DNA of 64,000 bases from Aotearoamyces nothofagi (taxonomy: Eukaryota; Ascomycota; Leotiomycetes; Leotiales; Tympanidaceae): NCBI GenBank assembly GCA_015345905.1, contig JADDTR010000005.1:310001-374000 (forward strand), written 5' to 3'. The notes below the pieces were generated by a model, which was not told where the DNA came from, ran no database searches, and worked only from the letters and a program-made list of their open reading frames with translations. The translations under genes and the position numbers were made by a program. Shown piece by piece: positions 55,323-64,000 of the stretch (position 1 is its first letter; every line of letters begins with the position of its first letter).

Positions 55323-58316
55323 ATGACAGAAAGGGCCCAATTACTACCACCGCTGATCGCGACGCCGACCCAGTCTGCAATCAACGCTGCTGCCACGAAC
55401 TCCTCGCGAGATGCACTCGTTCCTGTCGAGTCCGTCGACGAGGAGCCGTACACGATCAAATGCATTTGTGATTACTCGGACGACGACGGCAATACCATCT
55501 ACTGCGAGACATGCGATACCTGGCAGCATATCGAATGCTTCTATCACGGCAATGCCGAGGAAGCCTCACGCGATGATTTTAACCACTTTTGCGCTGATTG
55601 CAGACCGCGAGTGCTAGATAGACGGAAGGCGACCGAACGACAACGGCAGCAGCGGGAGGATCACCCACTACAAGAAAATGGCGACAAGAAGACGAAGAGG
55701 CCGCCATCGAAGAGCCACAAGAAGAAGCCAAAACCTGCAGATCTACAAGTGAACGGCTATCATGACCACGATGCTGGCCACAGTACCAAGAATGGTAGCC
55801 CGCACGAACATTCATCCCATTCAAAGAAAACCAAGTCCCATCGATCTCATCATTCGATCAGCTCCCAAGCTGCGAAACACAGCCCATTACAAAACGCTCG
55901 ACATCATTCTCATGGGCACCCATTAAGCCCCGCGACAACGCCACCGGACCTTCCGCAGGACTTGAAAATTCATTCATACTCAAAACAGCTACACGACCTT
56001 TACGACAATGACCCAGGACCTCAACACCTACAGACAAACTCCTTTGCCAGCCTCAATGTCACCAACACCATGTCGCTCTGGCTCCGTGATTCCGATAAAC
56101 TGCGAGAAGATACCAACGTGGAAGATCCACGCGATGTCTTCCAAATGGTGAAGCCTGAAGTAGATCTCGCTTCACACCAATGGCCCAAACTACAGGTTAA
56201 TTCGACAGAGATTATGGCAAACGATTCAGTGTTGCGCATTCGATATTTAACCATCGCCGAGGCGTTGAGACAGAAGGACTCGCTGGTTGGGGAATTGAAG
56301 GGTTTCGTGGGCCTACAAAAGGACTACTATATGGAAGAGACCGACCGATATGCAAAACTGTGTCATCCAGCACCGTTTGTATTCTTTCACCCGCATCTCC
56401 CTTTATACATTGACACTCGCCGGGAAGGATCTCAATGCCGATATATCCGCCGGAGCTGTCGCCCAAACACTACACTGGATACTTATATCACCAATCAATC
56501 CGAGTACCATTTCTGTATCATCAACGAGCGACCCTTGACTTCCGGTGAACAGATTACGATGGGATGGGATTTTACTTTTCCGAAACCTGTTAGAGCTCGA
56601 TACCTGCACCTGTTGGGTCTCTCAGACGACGAGGGCCCAGTGGAGCCTGATGCGACCCAGAGCGAATACGAGGACCTGAGCGAATTGACCTATAATGTTC
56701 TCTCTGATTACGGCGGCTGTGCATGTGGCCTCGAAATTGAATGTGCGTTTGCTCGATTTCATCGTAATTACCACGGGAAGTCGCATAACCAGTCCAACGG
56801 AATCAAGCTCAAGAAAGGTCGCAAGCCAAAGCAGCACATATCGCCAACAAGCACAGGACATGCTACGAATAGTCGTGACGCTAGCGAGGGCCAACAAGAA
56901 TTATACGATGGTGAAGACGATAGTCGATCAACTTCAGGCTCTATTCGGAGCAAACCTCAAAGTCGAGATATGACGCCACTCGCAAACGGCAATGGCGACA
57001 ACAATGGGACAGAGCCTGTGTCGGAGCGAGAAAAGAGAAAGCTCATGGATATAGAGAAGACATTTGAGAAGATGGACCAAGCACAACCCCCTCGCAAGAA
57101 GAAGCGCTCTTCGGATGGACCTCAAGCACCTACTCCTGGGACAACTACGTCCTCTCACGTAGGTTCTCACAACAAAGTGAAGCAAAAATCCATCTCACGC
57201 GCGTCCAACACATCTTCCACCCCTGTGAATAGCTCAGTATCTAGATCGTACAAGGATGCAAGCACATCTCGACATCAGTCGGATTCCCCTACGACTGAGC
57301 ACTCTCTAACGAACGCACCACCTTCAACCTCGAGGCAACTCTCAAGACAATCTTCCATACCGACGAGATCTAGGCATCAGTCTCCGGCGCCTAAGGTTAA
57401 CTATGTTGACACTTCGACTCAGACAGACAATGTTCTGGATGCTTGGTATAGCGAATTTAGACGTCCTTCACAGAAGCTCCATATACCGCTCAGTAAGCGT
57501 CTGCTCAGCAATCAAATCAGGATACGTGCCGAGCGTGAAATGAGGCGAACTGCGCAGGTGTCACAAATCATGAATGGAGTCAAGGGCCAGCCGAGTAATC
57601 ATACTTCAAGTCCCGAGTCCAAGGTTTCGAAGGCTCCTGAAGTCAGCCAGAGCCAGCGGATTTCAAACGGCACAGATCCCTTGAATGATACCGAAACGTC
57701 AACAGTAAAGACGGATAGGAATATAACGTCAATGGACGTATCGATGCCAGATGTGCCAGCCAGTGTGACTGAAACCAAACCACCCCCGCCGTCGTGGCCT
57801 GGTATATTACTTCCAGTTTCTGTTAATCCTACCGGGCAATCTGGTTATCGCTCGGCGGATATGAAAGTGCAGATGCCACCTACGCCATCCTCGAGTACCA
57901 CCCAAAGCACGTCACTTACTGCAGGATCTATATCGCCATCTACAGCTGTTAGTTCAATACCACAATCGCCTTTTACATCTGCGCATTTCCCGACCACATT
58001 CTCGCCGCACGTTGTCAATAGTATTGGGCAGCATCCAAGTCCTATTAAGAAGAAGTTGAGTCTTAGCGACTATAAGGCTAGAATGAAGAAAGCACCAACA
58101 TCTTCCTCAACGGATACTATCTCTACTAGCGATTCGAGCTTGACATGTGCTACAATACAGCCGCCATCATCTACCGTAGAGGAGGCAAGGTTACCGGGGG
58201 TATTGGAAGGATCCACAGTAGTGGATTCCCCTGATTCCGAAAAGACTTCAGATGCTTTAGCGTCAGCAGGCGAGGCGTTGGCTAACGTCCCGACCGCGAC
58301 ACAAGGCACAATGTAA
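55323..58316 (+). CDS. SET3: PHD-finger and SET-domain chromatin protein (Set3/Set4 type)
   Basis: Likely subunit of a Set3C-type histone deacetylase complex that binds methylated H3K4. Single exon, 997 aa. The PHD finger occupies about residues 47-93 (C47, C49, C61, C64, H69, C72, C90, C93; CETCDTWQHIECFYH). A basic disordered linker (KKTKRPPSKSHKKKPK) follows. A SET domain lies near 320-440: GFVGLQKDYY, PFVFFHPHLPLYIDTRREG, RRSCRPNTTLDTYI, GEQITMGWDF, then a post-SET-like CACGLEIECAFARFH. Active SET enzymes usually have an N-H-x-C-x-P-N core; here it is RRSCRPN, and Set3-class SET domains are thought to lack methyltransferase activity. The C-terminal half is disordered, with a short helical block near 705-745. 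ATG at 55323 is the first in frame. Confidence 0.9.
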   Translation: MTERAQLLPPLIATPTQSAINAAATNSSRDALVPVESVDEEPYTIKCICDYSDDDGNTIYCETCDTWQHIECFYHGNAEEASRDDFNHFCADCRPRVLDRRKATERQRQQREDHPLQENGDKKTKRPPSKSHKKKPKPADLQVNGYHDHDAGHSTKNGSPHEHSSHSKKTKSHRSHHSISSQAAKHSPLQNARHHSHGHPLSPATTPPDLPQDLKIHSYSKQLHDLYDNDPGPQHLQTNSFASLNVTNTMSLWLRDSDKLREDTNVEDPRDVFQMVKPEVDLASHQWPKLQVNSTEIMANDSVLRIRYLTIAEALRQKDSLVGELKGFVGLQKDYYMEETDRYAKLCHPAPFVFFHPHLPLYIDTRREGSQCRYIRRSCRPNTTLDTYITNQSEYHFCIINERPLTSGEQITMGWDFTFPKPVRARYLHLLGLSDDEGPVEPDATQSEYEDLSELTYNVLSDYGGCACGLEIECAFARFHRNYHGKSHNQSNGIKLKKGRKPKQHISPTSTGHATNSRDASEGQQELYDGEDDSRSTSGSIRSKPQSRDMTPLANGNGDNNGTEPVSEREKRKLMDIEKTFEKMDQAQPPRKKKRSSDGPQAPTPGTTTSSHVGSHNKVKQKSISRASNTSSTPVNSSVSRSYKDASTSRHQSDSPTTEHSLTNAPPSTSRQLSRQSSIPTRSRHQSPAPKVNYVDTSTQTDNVLDAWYSEFRRPSQKLHIPLSKRLLSNQIRIRAEREMRRTAQVSQIMNGVKGQPSNHTSSPESKVSKAPEVSQSQRISNGTDPLNDTETSTVKTDRNITSMDVSMPDVPASVTETKPPPPSWPGILLPVSVNPTGQSGYRSADMKVQMPPTPSSSTTQSTSLTAGSISPSTAVSSIPQSPFTSAHFPTTFSPHVVNSIGQHPSPIKKKLSLSDYKARMKKAPTSSSTDTISTSDSSLTCATIQPPSSTVEEARLPGVLEGSTVVDSPDSEKTSDALASAGEALANVPTATQGTM

Positions 58317-58616
58317 CATACATAGACCTGTTTGAATGAGTTGTTTTCCTTTTTAATGAGATCTAAAGCGTTTCAGGCGGATTATGGCTGCAAAAGCAGG
58401 GGGTTATTGGGATAGGCGTACAGGAGGCGAATGATCACTTTGATCGATTACTTGCTGGTCAATGCCTATGTATGGCGATACCATTTGTAAGATACCAGTA
58501 ACTTTAGCGAAAAGGCTGTTCAATGTTCAATTCATCAGTGCCTTGACTTTGTGAGTGCTTGGCCAATAGTTAACTTTGTAGATCTAGAGGAAGTTGACAT
58601 CATCTATCCTCATACT
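58317..58616. other. convergent intergenic region between SET3 and ALG7
   Basis: 300 bp between the two facing stop codons. I see no gene or repeat; it presumably contains both 3' untranslated regions. Confidence 0.5.
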
Positions 58617-60107
58617 TCATAGATTATCTGCTGTAAAGACCCAAAGTGCAAGTCTATGTCTCGCAAAGAGGCCCAGAAGACCGCACATAGTCTGCATAGC
58701 TAGTAGTTCCATAGCCAGTCTGTCTTCTCGCAGCGGTCCCCGCCATACTAACCACAAATTCAGTATTGTCAAATTAGTTGTCTCAACAATCTGACCTTCC
58801 GAGTTGGTCGTGATACGTAACAGATACAGTCTGTTGAGCAACCTTAACGCTACCGCCATTGGCGGTTTTGGTGGGTACGGCCATGGTGTGACAGATGCCT
58901 CGAGAAGGCCTGTACGCGCATTGAAGCGTGGTAGTCGATGTCTTGGGCAGTCGATGACGCGGAACAGTTGCGGGGCTGAGTAGATGAAGTTGAAGATCTG
59001 TGGGATGAACAGGAGCAGGAGAGTCTTGGAGAAGTGGCCTAGGATGCCGACGACGGCGAATACCATGCCGGCAAAGTAGCAGTATGTGTCTCCGACGAAT
59101 ACCTTTGCAGGGTACCAGTTATGCCACCATAGTGCAAGGGAGACACCGATGAACGGGAGAAGGAAGTATAGTGAGAAGAGATGGGAGTCGGTGGCAGCGT
59201 GTGGGTATGGTACAAAGAGGTAAAAAGTATCGTTAAGGACGAGTAGGAAGGCGATGACGAGGGATTGGGAGACCTCAATGCCGTTTATACCCGCAAGGAT
59301 GTTGATGCTGTTGGGACAAAAGATGGCAATGCCTGCCATATAAGCATAGTATAGCCAGCCCAGATTGAAGAGCTCGCCCAGGTATGGGCGTAGAGGGATG
59401 GGCACAACGACTTGCGTTACGCCGAAGTCTACGAAGTAGACGATGAGGATGGGAATTGCGGCAAAGGCCGGAATGAAGAACTTGTGCCGCCAGCGGATAT
59501 CGAAAAGGTCATCACCTATGCCAAGAATGGATACGGACTGAAGAGAAAGGATCGCAGAGAGGTACGAGGCAAGCTGGTAGGCCAAATTAGCAACTACATC
59601 TAAAGAACTTCTTTAAAAGAAAAAGTATACCTTGCTATGCGGAAATCTGTGAAGGAATCGTCCCTTGTGTATCTCCTCTAGCTCAACCACCACATCTCTA
59701 TTTCCGCCTCCTGATGTAGCGGCGACGATATCCTTATAAAACGGAAACGGTATGAACACTATGATAATAAACATGTACACCACAGCACAAATCGCGCCCA
59801 TTGTCTCCGGAATTTCCTTCTTGTGTAGTTTGCTCATATCTTTGCCCTTCAAGCCAGCCTTCATAAAGGTCGGTCCAAGCCATCGAATCATGGCATATGA
59901 AGCGGCGAACGCAATGCCGCTGAAGGCGAGCGACGCGATGAGAGGCTCGCCATTACCGTGGAAAGTGTTGGCTAGGATGCCGATGCATGCGAAAAAGAGA
60001 GACAGAAGACTCAAGGTCTCTGTAAAAGAAAGTTCTGAGGCTGACATTGCCTTAAGACCATTGCTATGCGCGACTGCAGGAATATGAATAGAAAGTATAC
60101 TGACCAT
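58617..60107 (-). CDS. ALG7: UDP-GlcNAc:dolichyl-phosphate GlcNAc-1-phosphate transferase
   Basis: ER membrane enzyme that starts N-glycan assembly by moving GlcNAc-1-phosphate onto dolichyl phosphate (the tunicamycin target). 477 aa from 60107-59631 and 59573-58617, with a 57-nt intron (GTATAC...CTACCAG) between codons. It has about ten membrane segments. Family signatures are GLKGKDMSKLHKKEIPETMG near residue 85, GIGDDLFDIRWRHKFFIP, FCPNSINILAGINGIEVSQS (the conserved asparagine-rich loop) and KVFVGDTYCYFAGM. The C-terminal FNARTGLL(E)ASV motif is present. The length is typical. It is divergent from SEH1, with start codons 152 bp apart. Confidence 0.96.
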
Positions 60108-60259
60108 GGAGGCTCATCTGTGGAACGTGGCTTTAATTTCAGCCTTGCGGCGCACGGGCCATGCCGGCCTTGCGGGCATCTCAGGTCCAGCTTCACAATC
60201 GGCTGGTGAGATATAGATGATCAAGTAAAGAGGTGCGCCGTGAGCGCCTTAACTTGATA
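60108..60259. promoter_or_regulatory. shared divergent promoter of ALG7 and SEH1
   Basis: 152 bp between oppositely facing ATG codons must hold both leaders and core promoters. No TATA box is seen. One enzyme starts N-glycosylation at the ER and the other coats the nuclear pore, so any co-regulation would be of housekeeping type. Confidence 0.45.
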
Positions 60260-61562
60260 ATGCCATCAACGATGGATGAATCCTTTGCTGAGACTGCTGG
60301 GTTCTTAGTTCAACAGCATGGACACCGCGATATGGTTGAGGCCACAGCTTTCAACTCTTATGGGACCCGATTTGCGATTGGCTCTGCGGATGGGAAGGTG
60401 AAGGTCTATGACAGGCTACGAGACGGCAGTTGGAGTCTATGTGATACTTGGGGTGCACACTATGCAGAGATTCTAGAGGTATGCTGTATCCAACTTGTTA
60501 CCAGGGCTTGACCACTGACAATCTCAGTTGCACTGGCTTCCTCCCACTATCCGTCCAAACCTAATAGCATCAATTGCGACAGATGGCAAATTCAGACTCT
60601 GGGCAGAAGATCCTACCATACCTCCACTAAGTGGCAGACGATTCAATTCACGTTCAAACCGCCCAGTATTTGAAATGCGGTCTCTACAAAGATCGCCTTT
60701 TCTCTCCTTCGCAATCAAACATAATTTAGAAACACGGCATACGTTTCTGGCACTCATAGACCGCAGCGCCATGTGCACAGTTTACGAAAACGAAGAGCCT
60801 GAGAGCATGACAAGCTGGTCACAGATTGACCAATTCCTGGTATGCGAGAAGCCCGCACGAGGCGAGGAAGTCTCTTTCAAAGTCGCTTTCGACCCAAATC
60901 TGGAGCCTTGCTTTGCGGCAATCCACGAAGGCCTCCCGAGAGACTCTCTAGGTATCATTGTTGCGGGAATGAATAGTGCCAGGTTGTGGCGGACAAAAAT
61001 CATCTCACATGATGTGAGTCTGGGGTCAGGTAGTAGCAGGGAGTTCTACCGTGCTGCGGATTTACCGGGGCATAAGGGCCTAGTAAGAGACGTTGCATGG
61101 GCTCCTGGGAGTATAAGGGGTTACGACATCTGTGCCACTGTCTCCAAGGACGGCATGGTGAGAGTTTTCGAAGTGCGTACGCTTCCTAAAGATAGAAAGC
61201 AGGCATCAAACGTAGCATACGGAGGTTATCCGCCAACTCAAGTAGTTATTCCGGCACCAAAGACACCGGAAAACACAGCCAAGAATGGACCTTCTGGAAT
61301 TGGCGCAGGACTCGCAACCGTGCGATCAGGCCCAAACGGAAATAGACAATACGATGGCCAGGCTCAAGCTGGTCAGGTCCAACACATGGTGAAGGAAGTT
61401 GCAAAGCTCGATGAACACCATGGGCCGGTATGGCGTGTGCAATTCGACGAAGATGGACAAATGCTAGGAACTACGGGAGATGATGGAAAGCTGAGGTTAT
61501 GGAGACGTCAGCCTAATGGCGCCTGGCGCCAGAACGGAGAGCTGGCGTTAAATAGAGGATGA
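60260..61562 (+). CDS. SEH1: WD40 nucleoporin Seh1
   Basis: Beta-propeller subunit of the Nup84/Y-complex of the nuclear pore and of the SEA complex at the vacuole. 417 aa from 60260-60478 and 60528-61562, with a 49-nt intron (GTATGC...TCTCAG). WD repeats begin with HRDMVEATAFNSYGTRFAIGSADGKVKVYD, continue LHWLPPTIRPNLIASIATDGKFRLW and GHKGLVRDVAWAPG, and end HHGPVWRVQFDEDGQMLGTTGDDGKLRLW. A loop of about 70 residues rich in P, G and N (GGYPPTQVVIPAPKT) interrupts the last blades, as in other filamentous fungi. A second ATG four codons in (MDESF) is an equally good start. Confidence 0.93.
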
Positions 61563-63366
61563 ATGGGCTCTGAAGGCTTCGTGGTTGGCATCTAAAAAGG
61601 GCTTATAATCCATGTGACAATAACATTGCTTCGGGGAAGGGCGGTGGGGTTTTATCTTGCTAGGGGAAGGAGTCTGAGGCGCTCGGTTCTTTAAGCTTGG
61701 CCGGGAATATGTTGCTCTTCTAGAAGAGCAATGGTTAGCTACTACTGCAAGACCTAAGAGTCTATAAACTAGACAGTAATGTGAAAGTGGATATACATAT
61801 AATTGCCTCATTGGCTACCTTTATCTATCTTTTGCTTGTAATTGTAATCCAGTAGGCTCTGAATACTTAATTGTGATTTACTTCCCTCAAAGCCCTTAAC
61901 TTCAGAAACTTTCAATGATTATCTTCTCTTTTCTTTTTTCCAATGTAGGCTCTTTAGTCTAAATTACATGATGGGTGCCTACAGGTCCCTGAAACAAATA
62001 TCGGCAGCTTGCAGTATCTAAAGATAGAGACACGGAGCTCTAGATGCTTGCACGATGGGAATATAAAAGAGGCTTCACCTCCTGACGCCATAGCCTTACC
62101 TAGTCATATCCCAGACCAAAACATCCACAAGGCTCCAGATCACGGTCCTGACCTTCCTCGACGACTTACAGATCGGAAATTATGTCATCAAACGAGGGCT
62201 CTGCTCTACAAGAGCAAGCTATCCCTCTACTGGATTGAGAGTATCTTGGTGGCAGTAGGTTTCGCATGTACATCAAGATCGTAGATGCCTACATGCAGAT
62301 ATATCCCATAAAAACTTCAACTGCTATAACCCTGCATAGAATCCCCAACTACCACGATGGGCGGGAGACCATGGCGCGTCCATTATCCCTAGACGCACGA
62401 GCGTGAAGCCTATGACGCCGTGGCTAGTCATGGCACTGGAGGAAGGCGGAACGGTACCGTCGGAAGACGAGAATGAGTGTAAGCCGATGCACTGCTTTGT
62501 CAAGCGAAGGATCCACGAATATGAAAACATCGGCTTATACATTATTAGGAAAGACGCAGGGCTACTTAATAGCGATGAGGTTGAGAATTATATTACAAGA
62601 GATGCGAGAGAAATATGGATCAGCTAATACCTATATAGTATATGAAATATGTTTAATATGACAGACAGCTTTACAGCATACTATGCAACAAAGGCCTAGA
62701 GGTTTGATGGACCTAAAAAAAAGGGTCCAGTACACCTTACGGTACAGGTGCAGTACCGCCGACGTATGTACTAATGTAATAGAGCCGTCTGCAAAGGCTG
62801 CAGATAATACGGAACTCGTCCAAATAGCGAAGGAACAGTATGCTAGGAGTCCAGCAATAGGCGAGGCTGTACCCTCAGAGATTCCTATAAAGCCAGAAAC
62901 GAACCCTGACAGATAGGGGATGTATACTTCAGATAACTAGTTTGACAAGGATAATATCCTTCAGCCAGGTACGAGGAACTGGTCATCCGGCCTAGTTGAC
63001 TAGTATTGCCATGGCTTGGCGTACATATTGAGGGATCAGGAGGCGGTTCTCAGATGAGACGCCACATGTAGATGATACATTAAGCTCTAGGATGAAGACG
63101 AAGACAGGTCCTCTTAAAGAAATTACCTAGGTCCAGAGTCCTAAAACTATCCTGAACTACCCAGGAACTTGTGACTATACCCATACACCAGACTTGGCTG
63201 CATTTGTATTGGCTTTTTGAGTCTTATGTTGATGAAGTTTATGATGTTTATTGACAACTGTCTTTAAAAGATTTTCGTCTTGATATCTTAGAAACGGTAA
63301 GCATCAGATGGGAGAATATCGTGTACACACCGGCAGCAAAAGTGCATGAATAGAAAGATATTGGTT
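61563..63366. other. 1.8 kb intergenic region, possibly with decayed coding DNA
   Basis: No intact gene between SEH1 and the methyltransferase gene. Around 62.4-63.2 kb several plus-strand stretches look protein-like but are interrupted, and I could not assign a family. The left 400 bp probably hold the SEH1 3' untranslated region. Confidence 0.45.
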
Positions 63367-64000
63367 CTATCTTGAAATGCCTATATGAACGACAAACCCA
63401 GAGTTGGACTGGAGCTCTGCAACCAATTCCTCATCAGGCACCTGCCAGACTTTGAAGGCTTTGTGGAAGACCTTGAGCCAAGCTTCAAATACCTCAGCTG
63501 AACGGAGCTGCTGAGCTATTATACATACTGTAGGCTCTGTACCTGTCTCTGTCTCTGCTTGCCGTAATTTACAGGCATCGACGCAAGTCTGCACTAACGG
63601 ACTTATAAGAGCATCGTTGTAAATGCAGTCACAGGCTATAATTACGTCAAAGCTAGTGCTTGCTTTGCCAGCGAGAGATGATGCAACCTCATCAGTCTCC
63701 CAGTCCAGTGTTTTCGCAAATATATTGCTTGGCTGATCCGTCGTGGCACCAGCATTTTGTTTCTTTGGCTTGACGCTACTTTTTCGACCTTTGTTAGTCG
63801 TAGATGTAGGGCTTATCCTGTTTTCGAGCAAATTGTGCCTCAAGAGCTTCATTACATACTCTTGGTCTGTGAGTGTATACGTTTGGACGAGAGGTGCAAG
63901 CGATAGGGCTATGATTCCAGAAATACCACAGCCCAACTCGAGTATCGAGGATCCTTGCGAGAGTACATGATATTTAAACAAAACATTGCTCGGAGACGTG
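63367..64000 (-). CDS. RKM5: Rkm5-type protein-lysine methyltransferase (METTL21 family), partial
   Basis: C-terminal part of a seven-beta-strand S-adenosylmethionine-dependent methyltransferase; the 5' end lies beyond the right edge of the window. In yeast Rkm5 monomethylates a lysine of ribosomal protein uL1. About 211 codons are visible, opening with SNVLFKYHVLSQGSSILELG. The SAM-binding motif I is ELGCGISGI, the post-I acidic residue is in TLTDQEY, and the family motif after strand 4 is IIACDCIYN. An insert rich in K, S and T (NKGRKSSVKPKKQ) sits between strands 2 and 3, as in filamentous-fungal Rkm5. The C-terminus (VAELQSNSGFVVHIGISR) is normal. Assignment to Rkm5 rather than another METTL21 member is likely but not certain. 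Confidence 0.85.
   Translation of the reverse strand, partial: TSPSNVLFKYHVLSQGSSILELGCGISGIIALSLAPLVQTYTLTDQEYVMKLLRHNLLENRISPTSTTNKGRKSSVKPKKQNAGATTDQPSNIFAKTLDWETDEVASSLAGKASTSFDVIIACDCIYNDALISPLVQTCVDACKLRQAETETGTEPTVCIIAQQLRSAEVFEAWLKVFHKAFKVWQVPDEELVAELQSNSGFVVHIGISR

Overview
This window is nuclear DNA of a filamentous ascomycete (Pezizomycotina). The evidence is introns of mostly 47-70 nt with GT(or GC)...CTAAC/CTGAC...AG signals, a fused fungal-type isopropylmalate isomerase, a C2H2 protein with a fungal transcription-factor middle domain, and a Nur1/Mug154 nuclear-rim protein. A leotiomycete is my best guess from general resemblance, but I cannot prove the class. All gene models were built by reading splice junctions and requiring an open frame across them. 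Starts are ATG codons only; several longer frames in the window begin at TTG or GTG and were trimmed.

Layout: 1-12.9 kb holds no gene I can support. It is an unusually microsatellite-dense stretch, with an AT-rich island near 5.1-5.3 kb and a degenerate 18-20 nt repeat array at 10.0-10.5 kb. 12.9-16.05 kb (-) is a C2H2/fungal-TF regulator. 16-21 kb is a gene desert with short repeats and possibly decayed coding DNA. 21-24 kb (+) carries the mitochondrial ribosomal protein uL29m and Rab GDI. 25.9-28.6 kb (+) is an unfamiliar protein with an HExxH zincin-like motif and a SAP-like segment. 29.3-30.5 kb (+) is a Gal80-like oxidoreductase-fold protein. Two MFS transporters follow (31.1-32.8 and 35.2-37.1 kb, both -). 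40.1-42.6 kb (-) is LEU1. 43.25-47.8 kb (-) is a large repeat-built protein gene. Its upstream leader (47.8-48.6 kb) is a tandem array of mini-exons and mini-introns with a period of about 87 bp, and this is the most remarkable structure in the window. Then come NUR1 (-), VMA7 (+), NPC2 (-), SET3-like (+), ALG7 (-), SEH1 (+) and a partial RKM5-type methyltransferase (-) running off the right edge.

The conserved genes are housekeeping (mitochondrial translation, Rab recycling, V-ATPase, sterol transfer, N-glycosylation, nuclear pore, nuclear envelope, leucine synthesis). They do not form one pathway or a biosynthetic cluster. NUR1/VMA7 and ALG7/SEH1 are head-to-head pairs that probably share promoters. 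The accessory character of the window lies in the left 12 kb, the 16-21 kb desert, and the repeat gene with its mini-exon leader. A second, partial copy of that gene's 3' end lies near 38.3-38.5 kb.
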